A DNA stretch of 64,000 nt from NCBI RefSeq assembly GCF_019972295.1, contig NZ_BLJA01000001.1, positions 1,657,762 through 1,721,761 of the forward strand, given 5' to 3'. Made by a program: the position numbers and the translations under genes. Below, in pieces: positions 37,722 to 45,696 of the stretch; within the stretch, counting starts at the first letter, position 1, and the number at the start of each line of letters is the position of its first letter. The notes under the pieces were generated by a model. The model searched no databases and had not been told where the DNA came from. It worked only from the letters and a program-made list of their open reading frames with translations. The DNA is from Geobacter sp. AOG2 (lineage in GTDB: Bacteria; Desulfobacterota; Desulfuromonadia; Geobacterales; Pseudopelobacteraceae).

Positions 37722-37826
37722 GCCAGTCCAAAATCATGTCATATCCGCGTTTCGGCGTACTACAGGTACGCCTTTGTCTTCTCAATGCCCGCCGTTTTGA
37801 CCTCGCCCCGGATTTGAAATCGATAT
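37722..37826. repeat. Intergenic hairpin element B
   Basis: About 105 bp between the ADP-ribosylglycohydrolase and glnD. The left end (GCCAGTCCAAAATCA) and right end (GGATTTGAAATCGATAT) resemble those of element A, and the core GGCGTACTACAGGTACGCC is a near-perfect hairpin. No ORF is present. Confidence 0.6.
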
Positions 37827-37962
37827 AAGCGGATTCCTGGCGGCTCTGCCGCCACTTTATTGCTTTTGACTCATCGGCCCGCGTGACGTATAATCCCCTT
37901 CTGGACGGTCGCCAACGACGCCTGCCGAGCCATAAGTATATTGTTTCCCCAAGAGGAGCCCC

Positions 37963-40671
37963 ATGCAATTTTTTATTGATCCATATTTTCCTGATGACAT
38001 ACGCGCAGTTGGCGACGCAGGTATGGCCGGGTTCGAAGAGAAACGGCCGTTGTATTTTTCCGGCTGCAAAAATTTTCTCGGCAACTACCGCGAGGAGATA
38101 AAAAAACTGCACGAAGCGGGCGCCTCCGGCAACGAGGTGACCCATTTGATCTGCGATATGATGGACGAGCTTAACAACAAACTTTTCCAGAGTATCCTGT
38201 ACGACGTTGACGGCGGCAGCATGATGGAGCATATCACCCTGGTTGCTGTGGGGGGGTATGGCCGTGGCGAATTGAATCCCAACTCCGATATCGATATCAT
38301 GTTTCTTCACGACGGTAGCATGCCGGTGGCACGCGTGGAGGACGTGGCCCAGAAACTTTTGTATTTTCTGTGGGACATGCGCCTGGACGTAGGTTATTCG
38401 GTGCGAAGAATCGCCGATTGCGTCGAAATGGCCGCCGCGGACAGTACGGTCAAGACTGCCCTCATCGATGCCCGCTACCTGAGCGGAAACCGGCAGCTTT
38501 TTGACTCTCTTTCCAAGGTGATCTTTACCCAGATATTGACCAAGTCCAGCGACAAGTTCATCAAGGAAAAGATGGCCGATATGAAGGCCCGCCGGGAAAA
38601 ATACGGCTCGACTGTTTACCTTCTTGAACCCAACCTGAAGGAAGGCGAGGGAGGCTTACGCGACCTGCAGACCGCCATGTGGGCGGCGCGCGTCAAGTAT
38701 AAGTTTACCAACCCCAAGGAGTTGATCATTAAGGGGATATTGGCGGAGGAGGAGTTGGATACCTATTATGCCGCCCTCGACTACCTCTGGCGCATCCGCA
38801 ATGAATTGCATTATTTCAATGGCCGCAAGAACGACCAGCTCACCTTTGATGCTCAAGTGCATCTGGCCCGTTTCATGGGCTACCGCGACCATGGCAGGGT
38901 GCTTGCGGTGGAAGATTTCATGCGGGATTACTACCGTCACGCCAACCGGGTCGAACACTTTGCCTCCAGCTTGGTGTCGCGTTGTATCTGGCGCGATGAG
39001 GGGGCCTTGAAGATTCTAGGCTACTTCGTGCGGCGACCGGTGGGAGACGGCTGCTTCGTGCTCAAGGGGGAGTTGATCATCCCCGACGAGACGGTGGTGG
39101 AGAAAAACCCGGTTGTTCTGATGCGCATCTTCGAGCTGGCCCAGAAACACGGCGTCGCCCTGAATGTTCGCGTTAAGGCGCTGGTCCGCAAAAACCTGCA
39201 TCTGGTCAACGACAAGTTCCGCCGCAACCGCGATGTGAACCAATCGTTCCTGGCCATCCTGCGTTCGCCCAAGGATGTGGCCGGAACCTTGCGGAGCATG
39301 CACCACCTGGAGTTTCTCAATCATTACATACCCGAGTTGGAGCATATTTACTGCAAGGTGCAGCACGATATCTACCACATCTATACCGTGGATATTCATA
39401 CCCTGTTTGCCGTGGAGGAGGCCGAAAAGATGCTGACCGGCCAATCAAAGGAGGTACTTCCCTTCCCGTGTGAGGTCGCTTCCCAGATCGGCAAGCGTGA
39501 ACTGCTGCTCCTGGCAGTCCTGTTTCACGACATCGGTAAGGGGGAGGGGGGTGGCCACGCCGAAAAAGGCGCAGCCATGATCCCCACCATTGCCCGACGC
39601 ATGGGACTTTCCAGGGAAGGTACCGAACGACTGGAATTCCTGGTGCGACACCACCTGCTGTTCGCCCACATTTCCCAACGTCGCGACCTGCACGACGAAC
39701 GGATGGTGGTCCAGTTTGCACTCCAGATGGAGACCAGCGAAAACCTTAAGATGCTCTATCTTTTGACCATAGCCGATGTCAGGGCGGTGGGTTCGGACGT
39801 ATGGACCAATTGGAAGGCGCTTTTGTTTCAGGAGTTGTATGAAAAGGCTTTCAATGTGCTGGAACGAGGCAACTTTCACCTGGAGGCCAGCAGCGAACGG
39901 GTCAAAGGTGTCATCAAGAAGGTTACGGAGCAGTTGCAGGACGATTTTCCGGTGGCAGCGGTCCGGGAAGAACTCAAGTCCATGCCGGTCCGTTTGCTGC
40001 TCTCCAACGACGTGGCTCTGATCTCCGGTCACGCCCGTCTGCTGCTTGGCCTGGAAACGAACAGCCTCCTCATGAAGATCGTCCACCAGCAGGAGAGCGG
40101 CTATTCCGAGTTTACCATCTGTACCCACGACATGCCGGGCTTGTTTTCGCGTATTACCGGCGTCATGGCCGCCAATGGCGTAAACATACTGGGGGCACAG
40201 ATCAACACCAGTCGTAACGGCAAGGTGTTGGACATACTCCAGGTTAATTCTCCGCAAGGCTTGGTCATCACCGATGCGCAACGCTGGCAAAAGGTTCAGG
40301 ACGACATGCGTCGGGCCCTCCATGGCGAGGTCAGTGTCGCGGAGCTTGTGGAGAGCCGCCAGCGCCCTTCGCTCCTCACAGCCCGCCCGATCCCGCGTTT
40401 CCCGACCCGTGTGGAAATCGACAACGAAGTGTCGGAGGACTATACGGTCATCGATATCTACACCCATGACAAGGTCGGGCTGCTCTATCTGATCACCAGT
40501 ACCTTGACCCACCTGGGGCTCTACATAGGTGTTTCCAAGATTTCAACCAAGGTTGACCAGGTAGCCGACGTTTTTTACGTACGAGACATCTTCGGGCAGA
40601 AGATCGTATTCGACGAGAAGTTGGAAGAGATCACGTCGCGCCTGATACGAGCCATCGACGAATGGATCTGA
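37963..40671 (+). CDS. glnD: Bifunctional uridylyltransferase/uridylyl-removing enzyme GlnD
   Basis: A 902-residue PII-modifying enzyme. The nucleotidyltransferase motif VGGYGRGELNPNSDIDIMF lies near residue 97, the HD hydrolase motif LFHDIGKGEGGGHAEKGA near 520, and two C-terminal ACT domains (FTICTHDMPGLFSRITGVM; IDIYTHDKVGLLYLITSTL) bind glutamine. It adds UMP to PII when nitrogen is low and removes it when glutamine is high. All active-site residues are present. GAGGAG lies before the ATG. Confidence 0.96.
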   Translation: MQFFIDPYFPDDIRAVGDAGMAGFEEKRPLYFSGCKNFLGNYREEIKKLHEAGASGNEVTHLICDMMDELNNKLFQSILYDVDGGSMMEHITLVAVGGYGRGELNPNSDIDIMFLHDGSMPVARVEDVAQKLLYFLWDMRLDVGYSVRRIADCVEMAAADSTVKTALIDARYLSGNRQLFDSLSKVIFTQILTKSSDKFIKEKMADMKARREKYGSTVYLLEPNLKEGEGGLRDLQTAMWAARVKYKFTNPKELIIKGILAEEELDTYYAALDYLWRIRNELHYFNGRKNDQLTFDAQVHLARFMGYRDHGRVLAVEDFMRDYYRHANRVEHFASSLVSRCIWRDEGALKILGYFVRRPVGDGCFVLKGELIIPDETVVEKNPVVLMRIFELAQKHGVALNVRVKALVRKNLHLVNDKFRRNRDVNQSFLAILRSPKDVAGTLRSMHHLEFLNHYIPELEHIYCKVQHDIYHIYTVDIHTLFAVEEAEKMLTGQSKEVLPFPCEVASQIGKRELLLLAVLFHDIGKGEGGGHAEKGAAMIPTIARRMGLSREGTERLEFLVRHHLLFAHISQRRDLHDERMVVQFALQMETSENLKMLYLLTIADVRAVGSDVWTNWKALLFQELYEKAFNVLERGNFHLEASSERVKGVIKKVTEQLQDDFPVAAVREELKSMPVRLLLSNDVALISGHARLLLGLETNSLLMKIVHQQESGYSEFTICTHDMPGLFSRITGVMAANGVNILGAQINTSRNGKVLDILQVNSPQGLVITDAQRWQKVQDDMRRALHGEVSVAELVESRQRPSLLTARPIPRFPTRVEIDNEVSEDYTVIDIYTHDKVGLLYLITSTLTHLGLYIGVSKISTKVDQVADVFYVRDIFGQKIVFDEKLEEITSRLIRAIDEWI

Positions 40672-40684
40672 TCCAGAGGCGCTT

Positions 40685-40912
40685 ATGACGGAAGAAAGAT
40701 CCAGAGACCCTCTGCACGGCGTCACCTTGAAGATGATGGTAACCGAACTGGCCGATCACTATGGCTGGGCGGAATTGGGAAAAAAGATCGATATCAGGTG
40801 TTTTACCCATGACCCGAGCATCGGGTCCAGTTTGAAGTTTCTGCGGAGAACTCCATGGGCCAGGGATAAGGTGGAGGAGATGTATTTGAGGTGGAAACTG
40901 GAAGAATCATAG
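40685..40912 (+). CDS. VF530-like small DNA-binding protein (DUF2132)
   Basis: A 75-residue protein with the family core DPLHGVTLKMMVTELADHYGW, then CFTHDPSIGSSLKFLRRTPWAR and a C-terminal VEEMYLRWK. The closest known family is DUF2132/VF530, a small winged or helical domain proposed to bind DNA. It starts 13 bp after glnD with a GAGG site, so it is probably co-transcribed. Confidence 0.85.
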   Translation: MTEERSRDPLHGVTLKMMVTELADHYGWAELGKKIDIRCFTHDPSIGSSLKFLRRTPWARDKVEEMYLRWKLEES

Positions 40913-41013
40913 GGCAATAGATTCGGTTGTGAACCACGCGAGCAACGTGCCTTCTTCCTTATTCCGCAAGAGCTTTTCAGGCTGCCCACCATTCCGGGAG
41001 AGATTCGGATTCC

Positions 41014-41901
41014 ATGAACGACTACCTCGACCTGTTCATAAGCTATCTGGCTGTGGAAAAGGGGCTCTCGGCCAACACGCAGGATGCCTATAGCCACGAC
41101 TTGGCCCGCTACCTGGATTTTCTCGACAAAGAAGGGTGCACATCTTCCGATAGCGTGAAGTCCACGGATATTGCACTTTTCATGGGACGGCTGAAAGACC
41201 GGGGGATTGGCCCGCGCAGTCGGGCGCGCTGCCTCTCCGCCATCCGCATGTTCCATAAGTTTCTGATGGTGGAAAATTACGCCGCAACCAATCCGACCTC
41301 GATAATCGAAGCGCCCCGCATTCTGCACAAGTTGCCAGAGTTCCTCACAACTCAGGAGGTGGATGCCTTGTTCGCCGCCTGTTCCGGGGCGGCGGCCGAA
41401 AATACCCGAGACCTGGCCATGCTGGAGTTGCTCTATGCCACCGGCCTGCGGGTCTCGGAACTGGTCGGCCTCAGGCTGCGCGAGGTTAATCTGGACTCCG
41501 GCTATCTCATGACTGTGGGAAAAGGCAACAAGGAACGATTGGTGCCCATTGGCGAATCGGCCTGCGACAAGGTTGGGGCATATCTTACTGTCGTCCGCGC
41601 CAAAGTCGACCCCTTGGGGGAGACCCCCTTTCTCTTTCTTTCCCGTCTGGGTTCGGGCATGAGCCGCCAGGCGTTCTGGAACATCATCAAAAAACGGGCC
41701 TTGCTGGCCGGTATCCGCAAGAACATCTCGCCCCACACCCTGCGACACTCCTTTGCCACCCATCTACTGGAAAACGGCGCTGACCTGCGTAGCGTACAGA
41801 TCATGTTGGGACACGCCGACCTCTCTACCACCCAAATCTATACCCACGTCACCCGTGAACGACTGAAACGGTTGCACCAAGAGATCCATCCACGGGGGTA
41901 A
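41014..41901 (+). CDS. xerD: Tyrosine recombinase XerD
   Basis: A 295-residue recombinase. An N-terminal SAM-like core-binding domain (about 1-90) is followed by the catalytic domain with Arg in LLYATGLRVSELVGL, Lys in GKGNKERLVP, HTLRHSFATHLL, the second His in LGHADLSTTQIYTH and the nucleophile Tyr near residue 276. Length and motifs fit chromosome-dimer resolution by XerC/XerD rather than a phage integrase. Confidence 0.92.
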   Translation: MNDYLDLFISYLAVEKGLSANTQDAYSHDLARYLDFLDKEGCTSSDSVKSTDIALFMGRLKDRGIGPRSRARCLSAIRMFHKFLMVENYAATNPTSIIEAPRILHKLPEFLTTQEVDALFAACSGAAAENTRDLAMLELLYATGLRVSELVGLRLREVNLDSGYLMTVGKGNKERLVPIGESACDKVGAYLTVVRAKVDPLGETPFLFLSRLGSGMSRQAFWNIIKKRALLAGIRKNISPHTLRHSFATHLLENGADLRSVQIMLGHADLSTTQIYTHVTRERLKRLHQEIHPRG

Positions 41902-41929
41902 ACGGCGCAAACCAACTATCTGTCATGGA

Positions 41930-42054
41930 TACATAGAGACACGAGGAAAAATCCATAAGGAGTCTTATTTAGTAATTGCGAGGCCGCCCATTTGTTTATG
42001 TGATTATTCCTGAGAGATCTCTGAGATACCTCAGTGACTCCGTGATTCTGTGGC
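41930..42054. repeat. Inverted-repeat element I (CACAGAG family)
   Basis: In the 336-bp gap after xerD. The right end, read in reverse complement, is GCCACAGAATCACGGAGTCA; the left end is CATAGAGACACGAGG. The element resembles the one before purF (49528-49618), with a shared GCCACAGA-nnCAC-nGAG pattern. No gene is present here. Confidence 0.5.
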
Positions 42055-42237
42055 AAGAATTTTGAAACATGGGCGCCATGATTACCCTTGAAACTATTCT
42101 GCGCTTCGAGTATAAATATAGTTTATTATTAAGCCGCATAAACGCCGTCGTGCGTTAATTATAACTATCCGAAATCCTTCTATTGTTTGTGTCCTTGGGG
42201 ACATGTGCTTCGTCAGTCCGGGAATCCTGGAGTTTGT

Positions 42238-43008
42238 GTGAAAATCTGTTCGCTGGCCAGCGGCAGCAAGGGAAACTGTCTGTACGTCGAAACCGGTGAC
42301 ACCCGTCTGCTGATCGATGTGGGTCTGTCGTTGCGTGAGACATTGCTGCGCATGGATGTCTGTGGTATCGACGCGGCACGTGTTCACGCCGTGCTGGTCA
42401 GCCACGAGCATATCGACCATATCCGGAGCGTGGGGGCCTTCGCCCGCAAGTTCAAGGTGCCTGTGGTCGCCAGTCATCTGGTGTGCAAAAAAGCGGAGAA
42501 ATATCTGCATAAGACACGTCTGATCGAGTTCGAAGCCGGCTGCGCCTTGACGTTCCGGGATACTCAGGTAGACCCGTTTCCCATCACCCATGACGCCTGC
42601 GACCCGGTCGGTTTTGTTCTGGAGTCGCGGGAGGGTCGTTGCGGCTCGGCCACAGATTTGGGGATCGTCACTCGCCTGGTAGCGGAAAAGTTGCGCGGTT
42701 GCCGGGTGCTGAACCTGGAATCGAACCATGACGTGGAGATGCTGATGAACGGCCCCTATCCCTGGGAGCTGAAGCAGCGCATCAAATCGCGTCACGGCCA
42801 CCTGTCCAATGAGGAATCGTTGGCTCTTTTGTTTGATCTGGCCCACGCCGGGCTGGAGGCGTTGGTCATGGCACACCTGTCCGAGATCAACAACCACCCT
42901 GATCACGTGGTTCGCACCACGGATGCCTTTTTGCGTGACCAGAGCGTTTGCGCTCCCCGGATTGTGATCGGTGATCAGTATAAAGCAAGTGATGTTTTGG
43001 AAGTTTAA
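42238..43008 (+). CDS. MBL-fold metallo-hydrolase, YycJ/WalJ-like
   Basis: A 256-residue metallo-beta-lactamase-fold protein. It has ICSLASGSKGNCLYVE at the N-terminus, the metal motif VLVSHEHIDHI, later His/Asp ligands (ITHDACDPVGF, ESNHD), and a C-terminal MAHLSEINNHP. The GNCLYVE and ESNHD motifs fit the YycJ/WalJ family of MBL exonucleases linked to mismatch repair in Bacillus; the role here is inferred. The GTG at 42238 with GGAG five bases upstream is the likely start. Confidence 0.85.
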   Translation: MKICSLASGSKGNCLYVETGDTRLLIDVGLSLRETLLRMDVCGIDAARVHAVLVSHEHIDHIRSVGAFARKFKVPVVASHLVCKKAEKYLHKTRLIEFEAGCALTFRDTQVDPFPITHDACDPVGFVLESREGRCGSATDLGIVTRLVAEKLRGCRVLNLESNHDVEMLMNGPYPWELKQRIKSRHGHLSNEESLALLFDLAHAGLEALVMAHLSEINNHPDHVVRTTDAFLRDQSVCAPRIVIGDQYKASDVLEV

Positions 43009-43032
43009 TTCATAGATATAATTCAGAAGCGT

Positions 43033-43141
43033 GGATTTTTTCGTTCTGGGTTTGAATATCAAGGACTTGCGCGGAGACGTACCACTCGGTACGTCGCACA
43101 AACAAGGCCGCAGATAGCCAAGGCCAGAGTGGAAAAAGACC
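43033..43141. repeat. Intergenic hairpin element C
   Basis: About 109 bp before purB. The ends GGATTTTTTCGTTCTGG and CCAGAGTGGAAAAAGACC are inverted copies. The core GACGTACC-ACTC-GGTACGTC (43076-43095) is a perfect hairpin. Confidence 0.65.
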
Positions 43142-43160
43142 GTTTCCGCACGGAGGATAC

Positions 43161-44456
43161 ATGATTCCACGTTATACCCGCCCCGACATGGCCCGCATCT
43201 GGGAACCCGAAAACCGTTTTCGCATCTGGCTTGAGATAGAAACCCTGGCATGTGAAGCCCAAGCCGAACTGGGCGTTATTCCCAAGGAGGTGGTGCCGGT
43301 CATCCGTGAAAAAGGGAACTTCGACATAGCCCGAATCGATGCGATCGAGGCCGAGGTAAAGCACGATGTAATCGCATTCCTCACCTCAGTGTCCGAATAT
43401 GTCGGGCCGGAGGCGCGCTTCATTCACCAGGGGATGACCTCTTCCGACGTGCTGGATACCTGTCTGTCGGTGCAACTTGTTCAGGCCGCCGACGAATTGC
43501 TGGCTGATCTGGACATGGTGCTGGCAGCCATCAAGGAACGCGCCCTGGAGCACAAGGATACCGTCTGCATCGGCCGTTCCCACGGCATCCATGCGGAACC
43601 GGTTACCTTTGGTCTCAAACTGGCCTCCTGGTATGCCGAGATGCAGCGCAACCGCCGGCGTCTGGCCGCAGCCCGCGAGAATATCGCTACCGGTGCCATA
43701 TCCGGTGCAGTCGGCACCTTTGCCAACATCGACCCCTATGTGGAAGAGTATGTTTGTAATAAAATGGGGCTCACGCCGGAACCGGTTTCGACCCAGGTTA
43801 TCCCCCGTGACCGTCATGCCGAGTACTTCTGCGTCCTGTCATTGGTCGCCTCGTCCCTTGAGCGTATCGCCATCGAGATCCGCCACCTGCAGCGTACCGA
43901 GGTGTTGGAGGCGGAGGAGTTTTTCAGCAAGGGGCAGAAGGGATCGTCGGCCATGCCCCACAAGCGAAACCCGATCCTTTCGGAAAACCTGACCGGGCAG
44001 GCCCGTTATATACGTTCCATGTGTATCCCGGCGTTGGAAAACGTGGCACTGTGGCACGAACGGGACATTTCCCATTCCTCGGTGGAACGCTACATCGGCC
44101 CGGACGCCACGGTTGCGCTCGATTTTTCTTTGCGGCGCCTCAGTGGCCTGATCAAGAATCTGGTGGTTTACCCCAAGAATATGCTGGACAACCTGAACAA
44201 GATGAAGGGTCTGGTTTTCTCCCAGAAGATTCTTCTCGATCTGACCCAGGCGGGTGTGTCACGCGAGGACGCCTATCGTCTGGTGCAGCGCAACGCCATG
44301 AAGGTATGGGAACAAGGCAAGGATTTTCAGGAAGAGTTGCTGGCAGACCAGGATGTGGTCGGCGCCCTGGGCGAGGCCAAGATCCGTGAGTCGTTCGATC
44401 TCAACTATCACCTCAAACACGTCGATACCATCTTCAAGCGAGTCTTCGGTGAATAA
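43161..44456 (+). CDS. purB: Adenylosuccinate lyase
   Basis: A 431-residue fumarase-superfamily enzyme acting twice in purine synthesis (SAICAR cleavage and adenylosuccinate cleavage). It has the N-terminal RYTRPDMARIW, the His motif in GRSHGIHAEP, and the flexible signature loop GSSAMPHKRNP. GGAGG lies 4 bases before the ATG. It overlaps the mscS-like gene by 8 bases. It begins the purine stretch of the window with purL, purQ and purF downstream. Confidence 0.96.
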   Translation: MIPRYTRPDMARIWEPENRFRIWLEIETLACEAQAELGVIPKEVVPVIREKGNFDIARIDAIEAEVKHDVIAFLTSVSEYVGPEARFIHQGMTSSDVLDTCLSVQLVQAADELLADLDMVLAAIKERALEHKDTVCIGRSHGIHAEPVTFGLKLASWYAEMQRNRRRLAAARENIATGAISGAVGTFANIDPYVEEYVCNKMGLTPEPVSTQVIPRDRHAEYFCVLSLVASSLERIAIEIRHLQRTEVLEAEEFFSKGQKGSSAMPHKRNPILSENLTGQARYIRSMCIPALENVALWHERDISHSSVERYIGPDATVALDFSLRRLSGLIKNLVVYPKNMLDNLNKMKGLVFSQKILLDLTQAGVSREDAYRLVQRNAMKVWEQGKDFQEELLADQDVVGALGEAKIRESFDLNYHLKHVDTIFKRVFGE

Positions 44457-45585
44457 TAGGATTCTCTCATTTGTTCAAGGGCTCTTCCGCCCGCAGGATG
44501 CGGATGGCCCCATTCTGTTCTGGGCCAAGGATATTCTGGGCGCGCTGCTGATCCTGGCGTTTTTCTGGATGCTGGCCCAACTGGCCGTTCTGGCGCTGAA
44601 CAAATGGGGCAAACGCATAGCCGCCTTCACCAGTACCGATCTGGACGACCGTATTCTCCTACAGGTTATTCCCCATGTTTCTCGGCTTTTGGTCACACTG
44701 GGCATCTATCTGGCGATCCGCTCCCTGCCGCTGCATGAAAAGCTGGTGACGGTTTTTTCCGGTGTGCTCTTCATCGCCCTGGTGATTATCGTTTTCAATC
44801 TGATCTACCACTCCTTTGACGAGCTGTTGCAATGGTATATCGCCGGCCGGCAGCACGATCACGATGCCCTGATCTCCCGGCACATGATTCCGATTGCCGA
44901 AAAGCTGACCATGCTGTTTCTGATGGGTACGGCGCTGATTGTCATCCTCAAGCATTTTAACTACGACATTTTCTCGGTGGTTACCGCCTTGGGGATCGGT
45001 TCGCTGGCTATCGGCCTGGCGGCTAAGGACACCTTGGCCAACATGATTTCTGGTTTCACTCTCATGCTCGACCAGCCCTTCCGAATCGGTGACCGCATCC
45101 AACTGTCGGGCGGCCAAGTGGGGGATGTGGCTGGCATTGGCCTGCGCAGCACCAAGATCAGGACATTGGACAATCAGTTGTTGATCATTCCCAACTCGGA
45201 CCTGTGCAATACCATGCTGATCAATCAGGCCTTCCCGGATGCCCGTGTCAAGGGGCGCATCAACATCGGTGTGGCCTACGGTTGCGACGTGGAGCGCGTC
45301 AAGGAACTCCTGGTGGCCACGGCTCATGAGGTTGAAGGCGTACTACGCGACCCGGTGCCGGAAGCATATTTTGTCTCCTTTGGCGATTCGGCCCTGAATA
45401 TGTCGCTGTTTTTCTGGGTGGAGGAATATTCACTGTTGTTCTCCGTCACCGACAAGATCAATTCGCTGATTATTCGCCGTTTTAACGAAAACGGCATTGA
45501 AATCCCGTTCCCCATCAGGACGGTGATCATGGAGCCTCCTGCAAAACGTAATGAGGAGGCCGATATGCAGGGCGCAAGCGAGTGA
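44449..45585 (+). CDS. MscS-family mechanosensitive channel
   Basis: A 378-residue membrane protein. Four or so TM helices lie in the first 200 residues. The pore-lining helix and beta domain are clear: VTALGIGSLAIGLAAKDTLANMISG, LDQPFRIGDRIQLSGGQVGDV and STKIRTLDNQLLIIPN. It releases solutes on osmotic downshock. The start is a GTG at 44449 inside the end of purB. The last codons (ADMQGASE and stop) form one arm of hairpin element D. Confidence 0.88.
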   Translation: MNNRILSFVQGLFRPQDADGPILFWAKDILGALLILAFFWMLAQLAVLALNKWGKRIAAFTSTDLDDRILLQVIPHVSRLLVTLGIYLAIRSLPLHEKLVTVFSGVLFIALVIIVFNLIYHSFDELLQWYIAGRQHDHDALISRHMIPIAEKLTMLFLMGTALIVILKHFNYDIFSVVTALGIGSLAIGLAAKDTLANMISGFTLMLDQPFRIGDRIQLSGGQVGDVAGIGLRSTKIRTLDNQLLIIPNSDLCNTMLINQAFPDARVKGRINIGVAYGCDVERVKELLVATAHEVEGVLRDPVPEAYFVSFGDSALNMSLFFWVEEYSLLFSVTDKINSLIIRRFNENGIEIPFPIRTVIMEPPAKRNEEADMQGASE

Positions 45586-45649
45586 GGGAACGAGGCGTAC
45601 TGTTTAGTACGTTGAGTTTCCGAGCGAGCGGCAACACAGCAGATCGGCC
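45558..45649. repeat. Hairpin element D overlapping the mscS-like 3' end
   Basis: About 92 bp. The outer arms GGCCGATATGCAG and CAGCAGATCGGCC are inverted, with further pairing GCGAG/CGAGC and GGGAAC/GTTTCC and a core GCGTACT-GTTT-AGTACG. The left arm is the coding end of the mscS-like gene. The element ends 15 bp before the ribosome site preceding purL. Confidence 0.65.
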
Positions 45650-45664
45650 CCGCAATAGTTTTGC

Positions 45665-45695
45665 AGGAGGCCCAATGGAAAAAGGAACCAATTGA
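45665..45695 (+). promoter_or_regulatory. Strong SD followed by a 6-codon leader ORF before purL
   Basis: AGGAGG at 45665-45670 is ideally placed for an ATG at 45675 that reads MEKGTN and stops at 45693-45695, one base before the purL ATG. purL itself has only a weaker AAGGA site 11 bases upstream. The arrangement suggests translational coupling or attenuation. Confidence 0.45.
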
Positions 45696-45696
45696 C

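Noticed and set aside
39445-40512. 355-residue open frame opposite glnD
   Set aside because: Antisense to conserved HD and ACT domains, with no independent support.
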